A DNA stretch of 14,612 nucleotides from Acanthamoeba lenticulata (Eukaryota; Discosea; Longamoebia; Acanthamoebidae), in contig NAVB01002866.1 of the NCBI GenBank assembly GCA_002179805.1, positions 1 through 14,612 of the forward strand, written 5' to 3'. The stretch's first letter is position 1. The number at the start of each line of letters is the position of its first letter. Both the position numbers and the translations under genes were made by a program. The notes under the pieces were generated by a model, which was not told the origin of the DNA, ran no database searches, and was given only the letters and a program-made list of their open reading frames with translations. Shown in pieces: positions 9,223 to 14,612 of this stretch.

Positions 9223-10246
9223 ATGAGTTCTGACATCGAGAGATGGTGGAATGAGCTGCCTATCTTGACCAAGTACCTGTTCGTGGGGTCTTTTGGCGTC
9301 ACTATGGCGGCCAACTTTGGGCTGGTGAGCCCGTACTATTTGGTGCTGAGCTGGACCAAGGTTATCCAAGATTTTCAGTTGTGGCGAATCATCACGTGCT
9401 TCCTGTTCCATGGCAAGCTTGGCTTCCCCTTCCTTATTCACATGCTGTTCTTGTGCGTACCGACCGTCTTTGCGTCTGCACTGCATTGCATCCTCACGCT
9501 TGCAACTTTGTGTTGTTTATGTAGAGTGCGGTATGCCGGCTCACTGGAGTCCGAGATCTTTAACGGCCGCCTCTCTGACTACCTTTGGATGCAAGTGATC
9601 ACCTGCTCGCTCCTCCTCGTACTCTTCTCCTCTCTCCCTGCACGCGCCACCGACTGAGTTGCTCAGCATCATTCACAGCCCCGCCTTCTTTGCCATGTTG
9701 CTGCGTGCGTGCCAGGCGAGCACTCTGATCTTTCCGTCGCCTATCCTGGGCATGGGCCTCATCGTGTCCCTCATCTACTACTGGTCTCGTAAGAACCCAG
9801 ACGTGGAGATGTCCCTGATGTTCGGCATCCGTTTCAAGTCCATCTACTTTCCCTGGGTCCTCTGCGCTATGAGGTTTCTATCACCTTTCTTTTATTCTTA
9901 ATTCTTCAAAAGTTGACTTGATGTTTCGTTGTAGCTTGCTTATGGGCGGCTCACCGATCGCCGAGCTGTGCGGCATTGTTGCGGGCCATTTCTACTTCTT
10001 CTTTGAGGATATCGTCCCTCGTACCAAGGGCTATCGCCTTCTCAAGACGCCTGACTTCATGTACGCCACATTTTTCCTCTCCATCGTCTCCTCGTCGTGT
10101 TACAACGCTGACACCACCTCTCTGGGGTTGTCGTCAACATCAGGTATCGACTGGTCCCACCGCAGTACAACTCGTACAATCGGACCGCGCAGCAGGCCGC
10201 CCGAGGTTCTACCTTCACCGGCACGGGCTACACCCTGCGAGATTGA
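9223..10246 (+). CDS. Derlin (Der1-like rhomboid pseudoprotease, ERAD component)
   Basis: An ER-membrane protein that moves misfolded proteins to the cytosol in ER-associated degradation together with Hrd1 and p97/Cdc48. Exons 9223-9452, 9525-9618, 9716-9873, 9935-10060 and 10144-10246 give 236 aa, the usual Derlin size. Matching family segments in order: ERWWNELPILTKYLF, NFGLVSPYYL, the loop-1 WR motif (FQLWRIIT, W54-R55), FHGKLGF, LIYYWSRKNP, FPWVLCAMSLLMG, and GIVAGHFYFFFEDIVP with YRLLKTP. The C-terminus has FTGTGYTL (227-234), fitting the FxGxGxxL SHP box that binds p97. There is no Ser-His protease dyad, as expected for Derlins. For the third exon I chose acceptor 9715. It leaves 37 residues between the conserved Asp and the WSR Trp, which is the spacing I recall for human Derlin. 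The alternative acceptor at 9658 would need a 40-nt intron. The ATG at 9223 is preferred over ORF starts a few codons upstream, which are not ATG. Confidence 0.94.
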
Positions 10247-10582
10247 TCGCTGGCTGCCGCAACAGAATCCGCCCTACGGCGGCCTCTTCTCCTTTCCCTT
10301 GTTTCGTATATCTCTCAAAAACAATGATATCAACCGCTTTGTTGAAGAAGAACCAAAGAGCCCTCGTAGCCTGTCGTGGCAACGTCGCACAGGCTGTGGT
10401 TCTGCTGTTCTTCATACCAAGAATTCAAAAAATGCTCGCCTTCGCCTAAGAGCAATGGTTTAGATACCAGCGGCCAATGGCTTTCATTAATTGCAGGTCA
10501 GCAGGACTACTACAAAGCCCAGGTAGGCCTTGGACGAGGCTCAGCACTAGGACTCGAAGTGGAGTGGAACGGCAAAGGAGTA
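10247..10582 (+). other. Intergenic: Derlin 3' UTR and leader/promoter of the Trix-like gene
   Basis: 336 bp without a supported coding exon. The frame used by the next gene is open from about 10376, but the only in-frame ATG is at 10583. Short out-of-frame ATGs at 10432, 10454 and 10477 would act as upstream starts if transcribed. A sequence looking like an intron end (ttcattaattgcag, ending at 10496) followed by a GTAGGC donor-like site at about 10523 hints at a spliced 5' UTR. No canonical poly(A) hexamer for the Derlin gene was seen. Confidence 0.45.
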
Positions 10583-13500
10583 ATGAGCGTTCCCTCGCTG
10601 GAGTCGAGTCTCCAGGAGAAGAAAAGCAGAGATTATGACCCTCAGCTGGACTTGGACGTGAGGAAATGGGTGGCGTCTTTCCTCGCCGTCCCCGTTGACC
10701 TCGCACCTTCAACCTCCTTCGGGCAAATCTTCAAGGACGGCGTGCTACTCTGTAAGATAATCAACAAAATTAAGCCTGGGTTGATACCAGAGCCGGCCAA
10801 GACCGGCTTGGCCTTCAAGCAAATGGTACACGCCTTTTACTACGATCTCCATTTGTCAAATCGTAGTCCCATCTGGAGATGGCTGCCTGGGCAGTTTGTG
10901 TTTACGTGGACCACGCTTACCACGGTTCCGGACCCCGGCGCAGGAAAACATTCAAAACTACCTGCAAGGTTGCAAGGAACTCGGCCTGCCCGAGAGCTCG
11001 CTTTTTAACACCATTGACCTCTTTGAGGAGAAGAACATCAACATGGTAATGCGGCAGCGATTCGTCCCTCGTTTCCTCTGTCCACAAAAGTTGACCAACA
11101 TTGTCTGCGTGATGTGCGTGATGCGATGACCACAGGTGATCAAGAACGTGTACAATATATCCCAAATCGCCACCGGCGCGCGCGGCGGCTCCACGCGCGA
11201 TGCCTCGTCCTCCCTTGCCAAGCAGCGCAGCATGAACGCCCTGCCACCGCCGCCGGCCCGACCAGCGCGTGGCGGCTCGATGATCTCGCTGAAGACGCCT
11301 CCACCGCCTCCAGCCGCCTCGGCTAAGCCTACTGTCCAAACCTCACCCACCACCAGCGCTGCGTCACCGACGCCGCCGTCGCCGGCGCCGGCCGCCACCA
11401 CGACCGCAGTGAAGCCGGTCGTCCCACCGCGGTCGCGCCCTCCGGTCCCGCCGCGCTCGACTTTGCTCAAGGCCGCGCCCGTCGTTGCCGTCTCCCACGT
11501 GCCGCCCTCAGCTAAGACCAGCAAGAGGTCGCCTTACCCTCATATCCATGGCGCGCAACCTGCCCCAGGAGCTGAAACTGTGTGTCGTGTGTGTTATGAT
11601 CCCCAGTATTACGCGAAGGCTCAGCTTCGGCCGATCGGCGGCGCAGAAGGTGATCGCTGATGCAGAGGCCGCCATCACGCGCGGACCCGACGTCTCGAGC
11701 TTGACCGACGACATCAATGCCAAGGCCGCCTTCAAATACAACCCGCTCCTCGAGGAGCAGGCGCAGCGCTGGGTGTGCGGCGTGTTGGGCGTCATGATGG
11801 ATCCGAGCCGCACGTTCATCAGCGCCATCAAGGACGGCGTGCTGCTCTGCCGGCTGATCAACACGCTCAGGCCGGGCACGATCCCGCAGATCCACACGTC
11901 GGCCATCGCTTACAAGCAGATGGAGAACATCGCCGCCTACCTCAAGGCCTGCGTGGTTCTGGGACTCTCGCCAACGGACTGCTTCAACACGGTGGACCTC
12001 TACGAGGAGAAGGACATCAATGTGGTCATCAATAACATTCACGTGCTGGCCAAGCACGTCAAAGCCAACGGAATCGGCGGCGAGGGCGTTCCTGCCATTG
12101 AGGACAGCAAGCGGTTCGTTGTCCATTTTCTTTTTATTTGTTTTTATCATTCCTAAAATTCTTGGCCACCGCAGGGCAAGGCGCGCGTACTCGATTTTCT
12201 TGACCGAAGTACAGGGCCTCAAGGAGCTCAGGACAACCCTCGACGCACTGGTTCGTTTTTATTCTTTTTTTTTCCTACTTTGTTTTTCTTTGAACTAATC
12301 AATGGGGAGAACGTGCAGCCCAAGGATGCGGAGGAACACGAGTTGGTGGAGTGGATGAACGCACATATCAGCAAAGACGGCGGCCCGCTCATCCACAACT
12401 TGCACAACGATCTCAAAGACGGCGTTGCGCTCATTCGTCTGCTTGTTCGTGCCCCGCCCCTCTTCTTTCCTTCCTCCCCGAGCGTCTTCGCTCTTCTCTC
12501 TTCTTCGTCATCTGACGGTGTCGTGGGTCTGGCGGTCGAGTAGGAAGTGTTGTCGGACGTCAGGGTGGGCCACTATGTCGTGGAGCCCCGATTGCCGTGG
12601 CATCGCATCCAAAACGCGACCCTTATTCTCAGGTTTATCGCCGAGCAGACCTTCTGGAGCGTGCGCGGCTGCACCTCCCACGGTTCGTTCCTTTTCTTCT
12701 TCTATTTCTTTTTCATCATCTTCATTCTCTTCTTCTACACCAGATATTGTGTTGGGAAATGCCGAGCCGCTCAAGACCCTGCTCAAGCACATCCGATCCA
12801 AGTTCGATCGCGATTTCCTGTTCCAAGGAAGTACGTTGTGCCCCCTTTCTGCGTGCACCAGTGAGTGGCTCTCTGTCGCTGACAAGAGTACCATGACAGT
12901 GGAAAAGGGCACCCGGCGACAGAAGATTGCCGAGGAGTTGGCCACCACCGAGCGCACCTACGTTACCCTCCTGCGCACGCTCAACGATGTACGATGCGCG
13001 AGCCTCGCTCTCTCGCATCTACGTACTCACCGTCGTTTTTCGTTCTTTTACGTGTTTGCATTCGTTGTTGTGTATCGGTGGGCGCAGGGTCTGCTGAGCG
13101 AGTTGAGGAAGGGCGTGGGCCAATCAACTGAGGTCCTTACCTCTGATGAGATCGACGAGGTCTTTGCCAACGTCGAGGTTCGCCTCCCCGAGTTGAAGGG
13201 TCGTGGGTCTTGGTCTGAATCTCAAGAATGCACGGTGTGATGATGCAGGAAATCTTGGAATTCCACAACAACTTGCTTGAGATTGTCGAGGCACGGCTGG
13301 CCAACTACTCTCCGCGCACCCAGTTTGGCGACATTTTTGTCGAGAAGGTGCCCCTTCACCTCGCATGCAGGTCCCTTGCCCCCGCGAAACACTGACGCGA
13401 TGAGCACGGTACAGTTCAACGAGGCCTTCGTGGCCATGTACAAGCGGTATGTCCGAGACTTTGACTCAACACATCTGGTCATCAAGTATCTCGAGGGCGC

Positions 13501-14612
13501 CAAGCCTGAGTTCCGAGCCCGCATCGACGTACGTCGCAGCAGCCGACACGGCCCTTCAGAATGTTGCCAATCTCATCTTATTTGTCTTTTTTTTTGTATT
13601 CCCACAGGCATTCGAGAAGGAGGAAAGGAACCAATCAGGTCTCTTGCTCAACTCGTTCCTGATCCTCCCCGTACGTCGCTCGTTGCTGGTGAACGCGCTG
13701 CTCTGCAACGAGGTCGTTGACCACGTGCGTTGTGTCTGCCTGCTGGTGTTGTTGTCATGCGATGATCTACGCAGGTGCAACGCGTGCCGCGCTACATGCT
13801 GCTACTGCAGGAGCTCGAGAAGCAGACGCCCGAGGAGCACCCGGACAGCGCCTACCTCAAGCAGGCCACCCTCCTCCTGGGCGACATCCTCGTGCGTTGT
13901 TGCCCGCTCCCTCCGTTGTTCATGAACAAAGAGGCTCACTCCGTGGGCGCGCCACAGGACGACATCAACGCGAGCAAGACCAAGTCCGACTCGCAGCACA
14001 AGCTGAGCTCCATCGAGGGCTCCATCGCCGGCCTCGACGCCCTCCCCATTGACGTACGAATGTGGCCGCGCTCACCTTTCGCCCTGTTGCTCTCCAACCC
14101 GGGACTCATGCGGGCGCGACGGTGGTGGCGGAACGCAGACGCTGGTGCACCCGAAGCGGCGCTACGTGCGGGAGGGAGTGCTGACGTGGCAAGGCGAGTC
14201 GGAGGACAACCCGTCCCCTTACTTCTTTTTGTTTAACGACTTCCTCATGTACACGCAGCGGAACACCGCCGTCGGGGAGGACGCGGCCAACGGGAACGCC
14301 AATGGCAACGGCGGGCCGACGACTGAGGGCGCGGAGAGCCGGACGGCCGCGTTCACCTACATCACCATCGTGCCGCTCAATTTTATCACGCGTGTCCAGG
14401 AGTGCGAGACTGAGCCCACGGGCTTCCAGGTGGAGCTCGAAGAGGAGCTTACCCTCTTCCTCGCCCCGACGCCCCGCGAGCGGGATGAATGGATGAAGGA
14501 CCTTCAGCAGGCCATCGACGAGCGCGTCATCATCCAGTTTTGTGAGTTTTGAGATGCTTGGACATACAGTTTTGTTTCCTTCAAGCGGAGCCTGCCTTCA
14601 CGCACGCGGTGA
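10583..14612 (+). CDS. Trix-like RhoGEF: triple CH domain array, DH and PH domains (3' end at or beyond window)
   Basis: A probable Rac guanine-nucleotide exchange factor that binds F-actin, with the domain order of Dictyostelium Trix. Exons: 10583-10825, 10944-11045, 11136-11527, about 11619-12113, 12175-12250, 12319-12444, 12544-12682, 12744-12830, 12900-12988, 13088-13177, 13249-13347, 13415-13528, 13608-13670, 13775-13891, 13958-14053, 14139-14541 and probably 14586 onward (over 910 aa). CH1 lies at about 15-125 (VRKWVASFL, FKDGVLLCKIINKIKPG). A Pro-rich linker follows, about 140-240. CH2 is at about 285-400 (IKDGVLLCRLINTLRPG). CH3 is at about 437-552 and more alpha-actinin-like (LKDGVALIRLLEVLSD). 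DH runs from about 560 (AEELATTERTYVTLL) to the hallmark LILPVQRVPRYMLLLQEL. PH is at about 780-905 (GVLTWQG, PYFFLFNDFLMYT, ERDEWMKDL) with an Asn/Gly-rich loop. The intron at about 11528-11618 has a poor donor (GTCGCC), so its edges are uncertain. The start is the first in-frame ATG. Confidence 0.9.
11236..11505 (+). other. Proline-rich linker between CH1 and CH2 of the Trix-like protein
   Basis: Within exon 3 the protein is dominated by Pro, Ala, Ser and Thr, with several PxxP cores such as PPPPARPARG, TPPPPPAAS, PPRSRPPVPPRS. Such stretches are typical docking sites for SH3 or profilin/EVH1-type modules. The binding role is inferred, not shown. The DNA is correspondingly very GC-rich. Confidence 0.75.

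Noticed and set aside
9619..9658. A 40-nt intron in the Derlin gene that would also keep the frame
   Set aside because: It is shorter than any other intron in the window and would add 19 residues to a loop of fixed length. The acceptor at 9715 gives the expected Derlin spacing.
1..14612. CRISPR arrays, insertion sequences, retroelements, tRNA/rRNA genes or horizontally acquired bacterial genes
   Set aside because: I saw no regularly spaced repeats, inverted terminal repeats, transposase/reverse-transcriptase motifs or cloverleaf sequence. Every gene is intron-rich with eukaryotic family motifs.

Overview
This is a gene-dense stretch of a eukaryotic nuclear genome, and it reads best as a free-living amoebozoan, probably Acanthamoeba or a close relative. 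That assignment is inference. The basis is GC-rich, strongly biased exons; many short AT/pyrimidine-rich introns (about 55-150 nt); donors mostly of the form GTNCGY; intergenic gaps of only 157-485 nt; and a triple-CH RhoGEF of the Dictyostelium Trix type. No bacterial, viral, transposon, tRNA, rRNA or CRISPR feature was seen. I built all gene models by hand from reading-frame continuity, splice phase and family motifs. No alignment was run.

Layout: (1) 1-1621, minus strand: the 5' part (7 exons, 339 codons) of an ABC transporter subfamily A gene that runs off the left edge. (2) 2107-5841, plus strand: a complete 15-exon ABCA half-transporter (about 878 aa). It sits head-to-head with the first, with 485 bp between the start codons. 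(3) 6155-7596, plus: a 7-exon secreted GH18 chitinase-like enzyme (332 aa). (4) 7771-9065, minus: a 4-exon TANGO2/NRDE family protein (369 aa), convergent with gene 3, carrying an unexpected Ser-rich and two-helix membrane insertion. (5) 9223-10246, plus: a 5-exon Derlin (236 aa) ending in a perfect SHP-box-like p97/Cdc48 docking motif, divergent from gene 4 across 157 bp. (6) 10583 to beyond 14541, plus: at least 16 exons encoding a CH-CH-CH-DH-PH protein, a Trix-like actin-binding Rac exchange factor, whose 3' end is at or past the right edge.

The genes do not form a single pathway. Several share a membrane-traffic or secretory theme (ABCA lipid transporters, ER Derlin, TANGO2, a secreted glycosidase, and an endosome/actin RacGEF), but this is ordinary eukaryotic neighbourhood content, not an operon. 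I do not see a convincing undescribed system. The points most worth a second look are the membrane insertion in TANGO2, the seven-cysteine cluster inside the ABCA nucleotide-binding domain, the C-at-+4 splice-donor bias, several stop-free 3n introns that would be invisible to ORF-based annotation, and the two shared promoter regions.
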